From: Barthelona sp. PCE
Lineage: Eukaryota > Metamonada: BaSk clade
Direction: 5' to 3'
Length of the DNA stretch: 64,000 nucleotides
Assembly: GCA_040285745.1 (NCBI GenBank)
Contig: JAUFOR010000003.1
Location: 124,001-188,000, forward strand
Both the position numbers and the translations under genes were made by a program. This document shows, piece by piece, positions 36,026 to 46,289 of this stretch (position 1 is its first letter; every line of letters starts with the position of its first letter). The notes under the pieces were generated by a model. That model was not told the DNA's origin and searched no databases. It saw only the letters and a program-made list of their open reading frames with translations.

Positions 36026-38155
36026 TTAATCTGGCATATGGTACTCAAAGATGGATGCTTCGGCCATGAAAGATGGAAGGTGAAACCTTTCTACAGTGGG
36101 ATTCATCGATTCCGGGTCTTCCTCAACGTTGTATGTTTTCAACACCATTGTCTTGGTCTCTTCTTCGTATGACATGTCTTGAATAACGTTGTTAGGCAGA
36201 TTTGGATCGTTGCTTATCCTCATGTTAGAAGAATATGGTAAATTGTTGTTTGTAAAAAAATGCGTTTTAATTGCACCATCTTTAACGTATGCTTTAATGA
36301 TACCACCCACTACGTGTATGTATGAATCACCCACGAAATTACAGAAACTGTGGCCTTCTTCCACGATGTAATAATTGTCCGAATCATATTCTGATTCTTG
36401 GTAATGATAGTCTTCCCACGATTCATCAAAATCCCCATAATAAAGGAGAACAGGCTCTAAGAAGCTTCCTGTTGACCAATCAAGACAATGCAAATATTCC
36501 ACTTCAAGACCTTTATCATCTTCACGTATAACAAATAGCTGATGATCAGGTGTTTCAGCCAATAGACGAGGGTTAAAGTAAACATTACATGTATATCCAG
36601 GTTTAAAAACAATGTGCTTTTGAACCTCCACGTTATACCCGTTGACATTGAATTGAAAAAAATGGATTGCTTCATCACATACAATGCACGCTGAATTATC
36701 AAAATGTGAACCATTGACACTTATGACTCTAATATTCGGGGGAAGATCCAAAATCAGCTTACTTCCCAAATAAACCAAGCCTGTACGATCTTCAAGACGT
36801 TCAACATTGACAGGCAACCCTTGAATAAAACCACAGTTTTCAGTACCACAATGAGGCAAAATAGTTGTGATGGGTTCGGGTTCTGAGTCGTTCCAACGTA
36901 ATTTGACATATGTAGTACCTGTTTCACTAATTACATCTGCCAATACAAAAAAATCATCTCCTTCATTTGGTTGAACTGATTGGATCTTGTAGCGCATACG
37001 TGAAAACAGTTTCCATAGCCCATGCAGCACAATAAGCTTCCTTTCTTTATAAAAAAAGTAGTATCTTATCAAAGAGTCGACATATATCTCCGCTATTCCA
37101 TCAAAAATGATGCTAGTTGGCTGAAGACTTTTTAAACACATAACCTCATTGATAGTCTCTCTGAATTTGATTGGGCCATAACGTTTTGTTCTTCTATCAA
37201 CACCATAAAAAACACAATCTTCATGATGAAAGGAATTATCGTTCAAGTCTATATGTTGCAAGTCATTGCAGAGTACATTCGAAAAATTCTTTTCACCCTC
37301 TGACATCTTCAATTCGCCGTTTTCGATATGAATCACCCTGATAACTGAATCAATTAATACCATTGACAAAACATTTTGAGTGAGCGTTAATAATGCAAAA
37401 TTAAAGTTTTTGCCAACAATCAATCCTTTAAGCTGTGGAAATCTTTCTGTTAAGTTAACTTGGTTCCTCCGACAGTCAAATATTATTAGTTCATCAATTT
37501 CTTTATCACGAAACCTGACTGAGAAAATGCAATCCGAGTTTAAGCACCCGAAGTGTTCTAAATGAACACCACCATGAAACTGCTCAATATCAGGTTCATG
37601 TGCCTCGTCCATGTCATCAACAGAAAAATTGTAATGCCATGTGGTATCATCTTGGTATTTCTTTAACAAAATGTAGTTTGAATTAATAGTCAAATGAGAG
37701 TTATAATTTCCAATACATCTATATTCCTCAGTTATAACATTTAATATGTAGCATCTATGGATATATCTGTCATTAACGATTTCCCCAATGGTGAATAGTA
37801 GATGGTTTTCATCCATCGGAATTATTCTTGTAAGATCTCTTAAGCTGTTCATCTCAAATGGGAAGGGTATTCTTCTTCTTGTATGTTCATCACTCATGAT
37901 ATGATCAAATAATAAGATATGCTGTTTGATGATCATGTGAGATTCTCCTGCTCTAAGCTTAGATGTGTACTGAAAAGGCTCATCTGTACTCCCCACATAC
38001 CCAACAAAGCCCTTGCCTTCAATAGCGCTTTCAATGAGGCTGATATCTTTTTCTCTTGATTGAAGCAACCTTAGACCCTGGCCCTCAAATATCAGTTGGC
38101 CCTCGGGATATGCCTTGATGACAAGGTCTTCCTCCAATTTACGAACCCTAGGCAT
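36026..38155 (-). CDS. MPRVRK-family protein, copy C (C-terminus cut by a new stop)
   Basis: 709 residues from the ATG at 38155 (MPRVRKLEEDLVIKAYPEGQ), the start shared by all three copies; an upstream in-frame Met at 38245 falls in the repeat arm and is rejected. It follows copies A and B throughout and has a Tyr/Asp/Glu-rich insertion near 605-625 (DESWEDYHYQESEYDSDNYY). It ends YHMPD-stop: the Tyr codon of A and B has become TAA. Beyond this, eight codons later, a TAG matches the stop of A and B, so the last eight residues are lost. The segment around 36538-36715 is nearly identical to copy A. Function unknown. Confidence 0.85.
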   Translation of the reverse strand: MPRVRKLEEDLVIKAYPEGQLIFEGQGLRLLQSREKDISLIESAIEGKGFVGYVGSTDEPFQYTSKLRAGESHMIIKQHILLFDHIMSDEHTRRRIPFPFEMNSLRDLTRIIPMDENHLLFTIGEIVNDRYIHRCYILNVITEEYRCIGNYNSHLTINSNYILLKKYQDDTTWHYNFSVDDMDEAHEPDIEQFHGGVHLEHFGCLNSDCIFSVRFRDKEIDELIIFDCRRNQVNLTERFPQLKGLIVGKNFNFALLTLTQNVLSMVLIDSVIRVIHIENGELKMSEGEKNFSNVLCNDLQHIDLNDNSFHHEDCVFYGVDRRTKRYGPIKFRETINEVMCLKSLQPTSIIFDGIAEIYVDSLIRYYFFYKERKLIVLHGLWKLFSRMRYKIQSVQPNEGDDFFVLADVISETGTTYVKLRWNDSEPEPITTILPHCGTENCGFIQGLPVNVERLEDRTGLVYLGSKLILDLPPNIRVISVNGSHFDNSACIVCDEAIHFFQFNVNGYNVEVQKHIVFKPGYTCNVYFNPRLLAETPDHQLFVIREDDKGLEVEYLHCLDWSTGSFLEPVLLYYGDFDESWEDYHYQESEYDSDNYYIVEEGHSFCNFVGDSYIHVVGGIIKAYVKDGAIKTHFFTNNNLPYSSNMRISNDPNLPNNVIQDMSYEEETKTMVLKTYNVEEDPESMNPTVERFHLPSFMAEASIFEYHMPD

Positions 38156-38633
38156 ATAGCTGTAATGAAGTAGGTGAACAGTGATAAAGCATGTATTTCT
38201 AAAAATTAGTGCTTGCACGTGGCATATAAAGATGATATAATACACGTGAAGCGAAAACAGAAAGCGAGAATGTGAAACAGAACTGCATTCGCATTTCTAT
38301 CCGCTCACAGATTTATTGATGTGGTTCGCAGGGCTTGTAGCGCGTGACACGTAAGATTTTGGACGCGTGCGGGCATTGGCTTGGTTGTGGAGCACTTTTT
38401 TGCTGCGTTGTGGGTACGGATTGCAGATAATATATTTGAGTGTTTTGCAGATGAGCTACAACCCAAATTTTATTCTTTTATGGTTTCCTATTTATTTTTT
38501 GTACTATCAATATTGAAATACTATTAACTTTCAGATGTATGGACTTCCAAACTTAATTCTTTCTCTGTAAAGAGTCTGTTTACTCTCCCTTACTACCCGT
38601 TAACATGGATGAGACTCTGGATGAAAATCATAA
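38156..38633. repeat. Dispersed repeat, right arm upstream of MPRVRK copy C
   Basis: Counterpart of 13971-14446, aligned over nearly its whole length with scattered substitutions and short indels. It ends at tggatgagactctggatgaa, a few bases before the stop codon of the SPATA4-like gene at 38640, so the repeat forms that gene's 3' flank as well as the copy C promoter region. Confidence 0.8.
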
Positions 38634-38639
38634 TACAAT

Positions 38640-40946
38640 TTACTGGCGCAGAGCTTCATCTACTACTGCAGCAAGCGTAGGAGCGGCCAAAATCTCTTCA
38701 TCTAAGTTGCTAACTAAATGTACAGTGGCACGTGAAACGATTTTTTCGCTTTCAACCATAAACAACATAAGTAAATCACCAACCTGTTCTTGACAGACCT
38801 TTGAACCGTCAGGATAAATTAAAGGCAGCACATTTCTCAAAGTAGGGAAACACTTAACAAACTCATCAGGAAAATGCATTGCACAATTCTTAACAGCCTC
38901 AATACTATACTGCAATACAAATTCATCCGCTAAACCAATGAGAACAAACTCCTTCAACGAGTGAATTAGCTCAACAAAGTAGTTGTTAAGCATCGTATCG
39001 TTGTGAACATTTTGACTGCTGTGAATAAGCATGTTGAAAAACTCAAAGTGTTCGGGATCGAACCTGGGGAGGTTGAGATCTGAAACGTACTGTGAGAAAC
39101 CACAAATCATACTGTTGATATCCCATACATCGCAAATGGGTGCCAAGTCTTCAAGGCCGGGCGGGGGTGGAAGATCACCAAAAAGCTGACGACGGATGGA
39201 ACCGTCATAATTGAGAACGTTCTGCACAAACATTGCGAGACACCATGCGCGCGAAGATGCGGCAAGAGCCAAGGCATAGCAGTTTGAAAATAGAACTGGG
39301 AGAGTTGTCTCCTCGGTGATCATCACCCTCAGCAGATTCTCGAGCTTTGGACTCAAGGGATCAGTCTGAGGAAGGTAGTTGAGCAGCGATCCAACAAGAA
39401 TCATGAGTCGGGACCGGACGAGGTAGAACTCATCCTCAGCGAATGCGCTGAACCGTTTAAACAGCTTGGACACCATTGTGGGCAGATGAGGAGTCAAGGA
39501 TGTGAGGATTGCCAGTGATGATGCACGTGCATAAGGATTAGGTGAGCGTAGACCAATGACAGAGAAGTAAGTGTACAGATCCGCGGATTCAGGCGTCCCA
39601 ATTAGTGGGTCGTTAGCGATTAGTGCTGATAGAAGGATCAAGAAATCCGGTAACTGATTAGACTTGTACATGAGCTGCAGAATCGAGTTTCTGATTGTTG
39701 GTTGTGCTGGGAAGTAGCCACCAAACAAAATTCCGGCAATGCGCATCAGGGCGCTCTCGTTAACAAAGCCAGGTATCAAGATATCCTTTAAGTATGCTGT
39801 GGTTAATGCTGGTCCTTCGATTTTTGTGAGGGTCTCGCCCATCTCCCTAAGGAAAACGCTGTACTTCATTGTGATGTTACAGATCTGGTTATATCTCTTC
39901 AGGATACTTTTTACCATTGAGAAAACTGTGTAAAAAGAAGAAGGTTGGGTGCAAGATAATGCCAGAGTCTCAAGACGACCGTTGAAAGCTGACAAGATAG
40001 AGTCGTGCTCCTCCTCGGTTAATTCAGACGACCTCTTGATATAAACATCAATCAAAGGTTCATTCGTTGATGAGAAGAAAGGAGCCAACACATCTTCGAT
40101 GATCTGACTGGCTGCCGGGTATGAAGCCATCGAAGAGTGCTTCATTGTGGAGCCGGGGCGCTCTCCAATTGTCTGTGAAGTACGTCTGCTGACTGTTGAT
40201 GACTGGTGCTCCATTTTCGATCCTGCTCTGCTCTCCATGTCAACTACACTGTTCATGTCCTCAACGTACTGCTTGATCTGGTCGTTTGATGTCTCCACAT
40301 CACGCACCATGACACCACTAACGAGCCCAGAAAGGTCAGGTTGCTTAGTGCTTGATGTTGCCTGTAATGCGTGGATTCCAACCTTTGCGTGTCGCATAGA
40401 TTGGCGTGCAAGATAGCCCTTCTCAATGTCAATTTCCTTCATTGTCTTTCTCTGCTCCTCGTGTTGCTGCATAATAGTGTTGGCAAGTGACCTTTCGTCA
40501 ACTGAACCATCTGCCTCTCTGCGCAGCTTTGAGTTGACGTCCTTCATCTTTGACACAGTCGTATCACGTGTGAAACTGGGCTGAATGCCTTCAACGTCCG
40601 GTGGTACACTTCGAGATGGTGCTTGTCTTCTAGTAAGATATGAATAAACATTATTGATCATCTCGAGGTATGCAAAGCCACGCGAGTACACCACGTCATC
40701 TATAAGGTCATCAGGAATAGGAATAGCCTTCTTCTTAAAGAAACGTTTCATTTGATTCCAATTATCCTTCTTTCTTTGCAATGCTGTGCCGTTATCATAA
40801 CTGTGCATGCTGACATCACCTGGGAAATATCGAGAAAAGATCTCTGCAACCATAAATCCATTGCTGAAGTCACGCTTGACGTTTTTTACGGGATAGCTTA
40901 AGTCTAGTGATTGTATCCACTTAAGAACCTCTCTGGCTAAACTCAT
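38640..40946 (-). CDS. SPATA4-like CH-domain protein with long C-terminal extension
   Basis: 768 residues from the ATG at 40946 (MSLAREVLKWIQSLDLSYPV). An upstream Met at 41015 would add a hydrophobic stretch not seen in the family and is rejected. Residues about 1-105 form the CH-like domain of SPATA4/SPEF1: LAREVLKWIQSLDLSYP, VKRDFSNGFMVAEIFSRYFP, MHSYDNGTALQRKKDNWNQM and VYSYLTRR. Animal SPATA4 is about 300 residues and axonemal. Here a linker with Ser/Thr-rich and coiled parts (about 110-270) leads to an all-helical C-terminal half (about 290-768) that looks like armadillo/HEAT repeats. A flagellar or microtubule role is inferred from the CH domain. Its stop abuts the repeat arm of copy C. 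Confidence 0.75.
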   Translation of the reverse strand: MSLAREVLKWIQSLDLSYPVKNVKRDFSNGFMVAEIFSRYFPGDVSMHSYDNGTALQRKKDNWNQMKRFFKKKAIPIPDDLIDDVVYSRGFAYLEMINNVYSYLTRRQAPSRSVPPDVEGIQPSFTRDTTVSKMKDVNSKLRREADGSVDERSLANTIMQQHEEQRKTMKEIDIEKGYLARQSMRHAKVGIHALQATSSTKQPDLSGLVSGVMVRDVETSNDQIKQYVEDMNSVVDMESRAGSKMEHQSSTVSRRTSQTIGERPGSTMKHSSMASYPAASQIIEDVLAPFFSSTNEPLIDVYIKRSSELTEEEHDSILSAFNGRLETLALSCTQPSSFYTVFSMVKSILKRYNQICNITMKYSVFLREMGETLTKIEGPALTTAYLKDILIPGFVNESALMRIAGILFGGYFPAQPTIRNSILQLMYKSNQLPDFLILLSALIANDPLIGTPESADLYTYFSVIGLRSPNPYARASSLAILTSLTPHLPTMVSKLFKRFSAFAEDEFYLVRSRLMILVGSLLNYLPQTDPLSPKLENLLRVMITEETTLPVLFSNCYALALAASSRAWCLAMFVQNVLNYDGSIRRQLFGDLPPPPGLEDLAPICDVWDINSMICGFSQYVSDLNLPRFDPEHFEFFNMLIHSSQNVHNDTMLNNYFVELIHSLKEFVLIGLADEFVLQYSIEAVKNCAMHFPDEFVKCFPTLRNVLPLIYPDGSKVCQEQVGDLLMLFMVESEKIVSRATVHLVSNLDEEILAAPTLAAVVDEALRQ

Positions 40947-41115
40947 TATGTAGTAAAAAAATGTGTAAGATGTGAAAAACGAGAATACATCTATAAAAAT
41001 TCCATTCATCACCATATCTAATGTTCAGTGCGGCGTATAAACGTAAGTGCAGACAATGCCCAACTTCATCAAAGGTGTAGCATGTTTCTCTTTTGTTTTC
41101 CTTCTTTAAATATGC

Positions 41116-41565
41116 ATGACCGTTAGGGAGTACTATTCTTCATATTCTTCACGAGCTCACGTGGGCACAAAGCACCTGAAGACTTTTATTGAGTTAATGC
41201 ACGAATATGTGTTACTATCAAGAAACCCTCATAGAGAGCATGCTATTCACATTCCTTTAATGGCTCAAATCGCGAAGCAGCACCTCGAGGAAAGCCTTGG
41301 ACAATGCCTGGCTCAGTTGGACAATGTCTATTCAGAGTTGGCTAATTTTCGTCAACCATTTATCGAGTTAGGAGCTTCAAAAGAGTTTTTGAGGGCGCTG
41401 GAACTTGATTTGCACACCCGCAAATTCATCATCGAACACTTAACAAAATGTTTTGAAGATGGAGTTCTCTTTTCTGAAGATACTGAGACGTTCTTGCTTC
41501 CTTCATGGACTCTCCGAGTGCACTTCATCGATGTACCTGATTTGTTCATTGAGGAGCGCACTTGA
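41116..41565 (+). CDS. Small helical protein of unknown function
   Basis: 149 residues, ATG start (MTVREYYSSYSSRAHVGTKH), TGA stop. Mostly alpha-helical (HLKTFIELMHEYVLL, IAKQHLEESLGQCLAQLDNVYSEL, FLRALELDLHTRKFIIEHLTKC) with a short strand-like end (TLRVHFIDVPDLF). No signal, membrane span or known motif. Codon use is that of neighbouring genes. It is divergent from the SPATA4-like gene and sits 73 bp before the SFI1-repeat gene on the same strand. A TTTAAA hexamer lies just before its start. Confidence 0.6.
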   Translation: MTVREYYSSYSSRAHVGTKHLKTFIELMHEYVLLSRNPHREHAIHIPLMAQIAKQHLEESLGQCLAQLDNVYSELANFRQPFIELGASKEFLRALELDLHTRKFIIEHLTKCFEDGVLFSEDTETFLLPSWTLRVHFIDVPDLFIEERT

Positions 41566-41638
41566 CTCTGATCAGCACCGATTGTTTAATAAATTTGTTT
41601 GTTCATAATTTACCACTTTCATTTACCGCAATGTTGTT

Positions 41639-44600
41639 ATGGATCTTATAACATCGCCAGTGAAGACACTAAACCTTAGCCGTACGCGGTTTAAGTCTGA
41701 CGCAACGTTCAGTTTTTTAAACTCAACGAATATGGGAATATCCCATATGGGTCCGAATTCACCTCCTTTTCGCAGCTACGACTTCATGAAGCAGATTATT
41801 GATCACGCTTACGATGTGCGCACCACAAAAAGACGCGTTACCTTGGAGCAAATTTTGGATAGCTACAAAGCTGTATTTTCCACAAATGGTTTTGATCCGT
41901 TGTCGGACACTTTCTATTATCGCATGATCCTGCGTATGGATCAGTCTTCTTTGAGAACATGGCGAGAGCGATTGGAAGCATTTCGTTTTGTTATCGAAGG
42001 GAAGCCTGCGGCCATCAACCACTACTTCAAAACCCTTCTAAAGAAAAGTTTCAAGGGTTGGGTGAAGGTTGCGCTTCCACAAAGAAGGAATACAGGTATT
42101 AATTTTCGAAAAAGACTTTCTATCGTGGATTCAACTCTTTCTATTGGAGATCTTGACGTAAGTTCGATTCCTGAACGTATCCCATCCACCCAGGGAAGGA
42201 CACAACGTGTTCTATCGTTCGATGCAAATACAATACCCGCTGATACAACACCAAGAATCATTATGCCTGCTTTGGAACCTGTGGGAAGTGAGTCTAAAAC
42301 ATATGTACCTCCCTCCGTCCTCAAAAGCACCCGTCTTCGAGCTAGTGTTCTGTCACAGACCACGACAATTGAGAAAGAGTTCTTGAGAACAGTTCTGATG
42401 AAGTGGCGTGATAACACCATCCCATCACCTGAGGAAGAGATCCTTGTACGCGACTTCCGCAAAAAACACACTGGCATCCAAGTTGGCAAGCACATTCGGC
42501 TCATGGCTCAGCTCATGACAGCTCATGATGCTGTTTCTGTTATGGTTAACAGAAGAACCGTCAAGAAGTATATATCCCAGTGGCGTGTGATGATTTTCGG
42601 AACAACCCACTCTGATGTAACTGATTTGATGAGAGAGAAGTTTGAATGCCTTCGTTGTATTTGTGCACTTCAATATGATGATGATCTTGATGATACCAGT
42701 GCTCTTTGCATCAAAAAACAATTCTTCAAAGGTCTACGCGCCATCAACACTAAGGTTGATCGCCTAAACGAAACAGTTGAAAATTACATGTATGATAAAA
42801 AAGTTTCGATTTTAAGAAATGCAATATCAAAAACAAAGAAGTTATTCCGTACAAAGCTGAAGACCATTGATCAGTCAATTGACGAGTTTACCGACTTCAA
42901 GACTGTGAGTTTTATTCAGAGATGGAGAAGTAACGCCAATAGACTCAGTCTACTTTCTCAAAAATGGGATAAGAACGCCATTAACGTAGAACGGAACGTA
43001 AAAAGATCTACGGTGGCACATATGTTCGATGCTTACAGCAAGTTAGTGAAACAGCAAAAGAAAAGTGAGGACCACCATACGCGTAACGTTAAAAAGAGAG
43101 TTTTTCACCGCTATCGTTCCATATTCGCCCGCAGAACTCGCATCAACACCCTTTGTAGCGAGGCCATTGCAGCTAAAGAGCAGAAATCGTTGAAAAAAGC
43201 AATGGACACAATGCATGCGACATTTAACTACACTATTAACCTCAATTCAACCGCTCTAGTGCATATTGTCGAGCACCAGTGCGCCATCAAAGCGAACAGT
43301 GTATACCTATGGAGACTGGCAAACACGGAGCGTCTTGTGTGTCTGCACTTGAGTCAGTATAGAAAGCAGAACGTGGTCAATATGTGGAAAGAAGAGCGAA
43401 AAGAACGAAATAAGGCTACTAACGCTGCTGTTCATGTCCGCATCCGCGTATGGCGTGAGAAAACGAAGAAGGAGAAATTGATCCGCACATTCAGGACCAG
43501 TCATATTTTGAAGCATTGGAAATCCGCTCGCCGTGCTGCAATCGCAAAGAAGCGCGCGAAGTTATCAGCTGTAATCACACACATGCGCGGTGTCCATGAA
43601 GGGATATTAAAAAATCAGCGCACTGCTCAACGATTCCGTCAAAATCTCATTAAAAAGACAACAAGGAGCGCATTATCCGCCTGGAATGTGAGTTACAACG
43701 ATAAAATGACTGATAGAAAAAGATGCGCTGTGGCCGACAGATTTTATTCAGAAACCTTGTTGACCAGAACGGTATCAGTGATGATGGATGTTTACTACAC
43801 CGGTCAGAAACTCCGCTACATCACTGTGCGCCACAACCAAAGACTAGCTGCGCGTGCATTTCAGAGTTTGAAAATTGCAGTGCACCAAGGCTATGCTCTT
43901 CGGATTGCTTTTCTGCGAATCCGCCGCCGTATATACTTCGCAAAGTGCTTTAAGAAATGGCAACGTGTCCGCAACGTGCTTTCTTCTCAGTTGGAGAAGC
44001 AGCATATTGCAAGAAGAAAGCAGGTTCTAAACATGCTCATAAACGAGCATATGCACCGCCGTGTCAGAGGATTTGTAGCCTTTGAGCGTCACCGCTTACT
44101 CAAGAATGCATTCTGCGCTCTCCAAAAGAATGTTCGTATCTGCCATGACGTCAGCGCTAGATGTAATGAGCTAGTGAGAAAAATCGATTCTAAAGACTTT
44201 GTTACAATCAACAGATGCCGTAAGTTCATCACGATGCTGACCAAACCAGAGCTCTTTCTCATATTCTTTGAGTGGCGCAAACAAGCACGTATTTCTCATG
44301 ATTTAGCATGTTTGGAGGCTGCCGCAGATAATTATTATAGAAGGACAGCTGTGTCATCGTCTATCAGTACATGGCGCCTTCGCCTGAGGTACTCTCGTTT
44401 CGAAACTTCGATTGCAGTTTTCCGTGATTTGTACCTGAAGACAAGAGTAGTTGCACAGATAAAGGCCATAACCCAGTTCAATGAATACTTACGTGACCTT
44501 GAGACGCTATCACGTGTACAGTACATGAAGCAATTCGTGCCTCTCATAAGGGGATGGAAAACTCAGGCTGTCAAACAGAAGGAGCTCAGTCGTGTGGCGC

Positions 44601-46276
44601 TTGCATATCGCCAGAAGCAGTACCATGTATCAATGGGCAACGTCATCAACACGTGGCGTACGCACTTGGCCAACGTAAACGAAATCAATGATGTATGCGG
44701 GGTTTTCCTGCGTGTCAAGTATGAGGAGACTATTCGCTATCATATACACAACTGGCAGCTAGAAGCAAGACTTGTGGATCACCTAAAACAGCAGCCAGGA
44801 CGGTTAAAGAACAGAACTATTGAAACATGGCGTCTTTTAACGTTTCAAAAAATTGAGTATGCAGGCCTTGAATCACAAGTGAGAGATAAGTACAATAGCC
44901 GCGTGCTACACAATGCACTTGGGTGTTGGCGTGCTGCACTATCTGATGAGCAGGATGTTGACTTTTTTCAGACTTATCTTCGCGAGAGAGCAGTGGCTGC
45001 TGTTATAAGGCAGTGGCGTTCGCTCAATATGGCCGCTCAATACGAATCTGAGCTGGCAGTCACCGCAGACGCTGCGCTGAAGAGTAATGTCCTCTCAAGA
45101 ACTATTGCATCATGGAAGGCTGCTGTCACTCAAAAAGCAGTTCTCAAAAAGCTCCGAAAGATTCACTCCAAGATCGTTAAGGGCGACCACTTCCGTCTTT
45201 GGCGAGCTATTATTGCTAAACGGCGAGAAATGCAGAAAAAGCATGATAAATTAATTGCCTCATTCCGCCGTCGACGACTCTTCAATTACTACCGTATATG
45301 GCGTGATTTCTATGTGGCAAAAACAACTTTGGATCGCATCCGTTTGAGAGGAGCTATTAAAACGTGGAAAAAGAGTGTAGAGTTCACAGTGAAAATGACC
45401 AAAGTGTGCGATTATCTCCGAGACTTCTCTATGAAGCTTCACCGACCATACTTTGTTCATTGGCGTGCGCTCTCCTCTCTTTTCACTGAGCTTGTGCGTA
45501 TTGAACGCCAAATCAGGCATAAAAGAGAGCGGAAAATACTTTCTGATACATTTGCTACAATGATGAGCAAGCGCAGCGCCATAGTCCGCAGCCGAGATGC
45601 TGCTGATCTGTTTTACACCAACAGGGTTAAGGAGGGAATGATGGACTTCTTGAACAAGCATTTACGTCTCAGGAAGATATGGATCAACTCTGTTGTTCAG
45701 TGGAGATGCATGACTCGCCTCAAGCAGAAGATCACTGCAAGTAACCGTGTATTATTGAAGAGCGCCATGGCGAATTGGAACACCGACACAGTTAGTATTA
45801 TGGGTGCTGTGCGCCATAATGATCGTCAAATAATGCAACGTGCGTTCACTTCATTTAAGTACATGGTAGTTAAAGGCCGCCATGAGCATGAGATCAAGAA
45901 AAGGATTTTCAAAACCTTCATGCAGCTGAGGGAACTGTCACACTTAGGTGGCAGACTTAAGAAGCTGGCTGATAAGTACAGAAGAATTTCATTAAAGAGG
46001 CGGTCCATATATCTGATCAAGCGAGCCTATCGTATGCGACACAGACAACTCATTCTGGATGTATTCTGTGCGTGGAAGAGCGTCACGACGTTCAAAAAAG
46101 GGAAGCGAGCGAGGAAAAAACGCATCTATGACTTCATTGCAAAAATGGATAAAAAACGTCGAGATGAGCGTAAGAGATTGGCATTTGAATCATTCAGAAT
46201 ACGGGTTCAAATGCGCAAGCAGAAGAATCAAAGACGTGCTTCAAGGGTGTCAACCCGTTCTAAAAGAAATAAATAA
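41639..46276 (+). CDS. SFI1-type centrin-binding repeat protein
   Basis: 1545 residues, ATG start (MDLITSPVKTLNLSRTRFKS), TAA stop. After a Ser/Thr/Pro-containing head (about 1-250) nearly the whole protein is a strongly basic array of helical units with a spaced Trp, about 23-35 residues apart, for example KTVSFIQRWRSNANR, NSVYLWRLANTERL, NVVNMWKEERKER, FAKCFKKWQRVRN, SSISTWRLRLRYS, RTIASWKAAVTQ and GAIKTWKKSVEF. This is the SFI1 repeat (A...L...F..W), in which each unit binds one centrin. SFI1 builds the half-bridge or contractile fibres at spindle poles and basal bodies. Protist relatives are often this large. With SF-assemblin and the LRR protein it points to a flagellate. Confidence 0.88.
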   Translation: MDLITSPVKTLNLSRTRFKSDATFSFLNSTNMGISHMGPNSPPFRSYDFMKQIIDHAYDVRTTKRRVTLEQILDSYKAVFSTNGFDPLSDTFYYRMILRMDQSSLRTWRERLEAFRFVIEGKPAAINHYFKTLLKKSFKGWVKVALPQRRNTGINFRKRLSIVDSTLSIGDLDVSSIPERIPSTQGRTQRVLSFDANTIPADTTPRIIMPALEPVGSESKTYVPPSVLKSTRLRASVLSQTTTIEKEFLRTVLMKWRDNTIPSPEEEILVRDFRKKHTGIQVGKHIRLMAQLMTAHDAVSVMVNRRTVKKYISQWRVMIFGTTHSDVTDLMREKFECLRCICALQYDDDLDDTSALCIKKQFFKGLRAINTKVDRLNETVENYMYDKKVSILRNAISKTKKLFRTKLKTIDQSIDEFTDFKTVSFIQRWRSNANRLSLLSQKWDKNAINVERNVKRSTVAHMFDAYSKLVKQQKKSEDHHTRNVKKRVFHRYRSIFARRTRINTLCSEAIAAKEQKSLKKAMDTMHATFNYTINLNSTALVHIVEHQCAIKANSVYLWRLANTERLVCLHLSQYRKQNVVNMWKEERKERNKATNAAVHVRIRVWREKTKKEKLIRTFRTSHILKHWKSARRAAIAKKRAKLSAVITHMRGVHEGILKNQRTAQRFRQNLIKKTTRSALSAWNVSYNDKMTDRKRCAVADRFYSETLLTRTVSVMMDVYYTGQKLRYITVRHNQRLAARAFQSLKIAVHQGYALRIAFLRIRRRIYFAKCFKKWQRVRNVLSSQLEKQHIARRKQVLNMLINEHMHRRVRGFVAFERHRLLKNAFCALQKNVRICHDVSARCNELVRKIDSKDFVTINRCRKFITMLTKPELFLIFFEWRKQARISHDLACLEAAADNYYRRTAVSSSISTWRLRLRYSRFETSIAVFRDLYLKTRVVAQIKAITQFNEYLRDLETLSRVQYMKQFVPLIRGWKTQAVKQKELSRVALAYRQKQYHVSMGNVINTWRTHLANVNEINDVCGVFLRVKYEETIRYHIHNWQLEARLVDHLKQQPGRLKNRTIETWRLLTFQKIEYAGLESQVRDKYNSRVLHNALGCWRAALSDEQDVDFFQTYLRERAVAAVIRQWRSLNMAAQYESELAVTADAALKSNVLSRTIASWKAAVTQKAVLKKLRKIHSKIVKGDHFRLWRAIIAKRREMQKKHDKLIASFRRRRLFNYYRIWRDFYVAKTTLDRIRLRGAIKTWKKSVEFTVKMTKVCDYLRDFSMKLHRPYFVHWRALSSLFTELVRIERQIRHKRERKILSDTFATMMSKRSAIVRSRDAADLFYTNRVKEGMMDFLNKHLRLRKIWINSVVQWRCMTRLKQKITASNRVLLKSAMANWNTDTVSIMGAVRHNDRQIMQRAFTSFKYMVVKGRHEHEIKKRIFKTFMQLRELSHLGGRLKKLADKYRRISLKRRSIYLIKRAYRMRHRQLILDVFCAWKSVTTFKKGKRARKKRIYDFIAKMDKKRRDERKRLAFESFRIRVQMRKQKNQRRASRVSTRSKRNK

Positions 46277-46289
46277 TTCGAGTTATTTA

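Noticed and set aside
40947-41015. Longer start for the SPATA4-like protein
   Set aside because: It adds a hydrophobic, Phe-rich stretch; the family begins with the CH domain right at the second Met.
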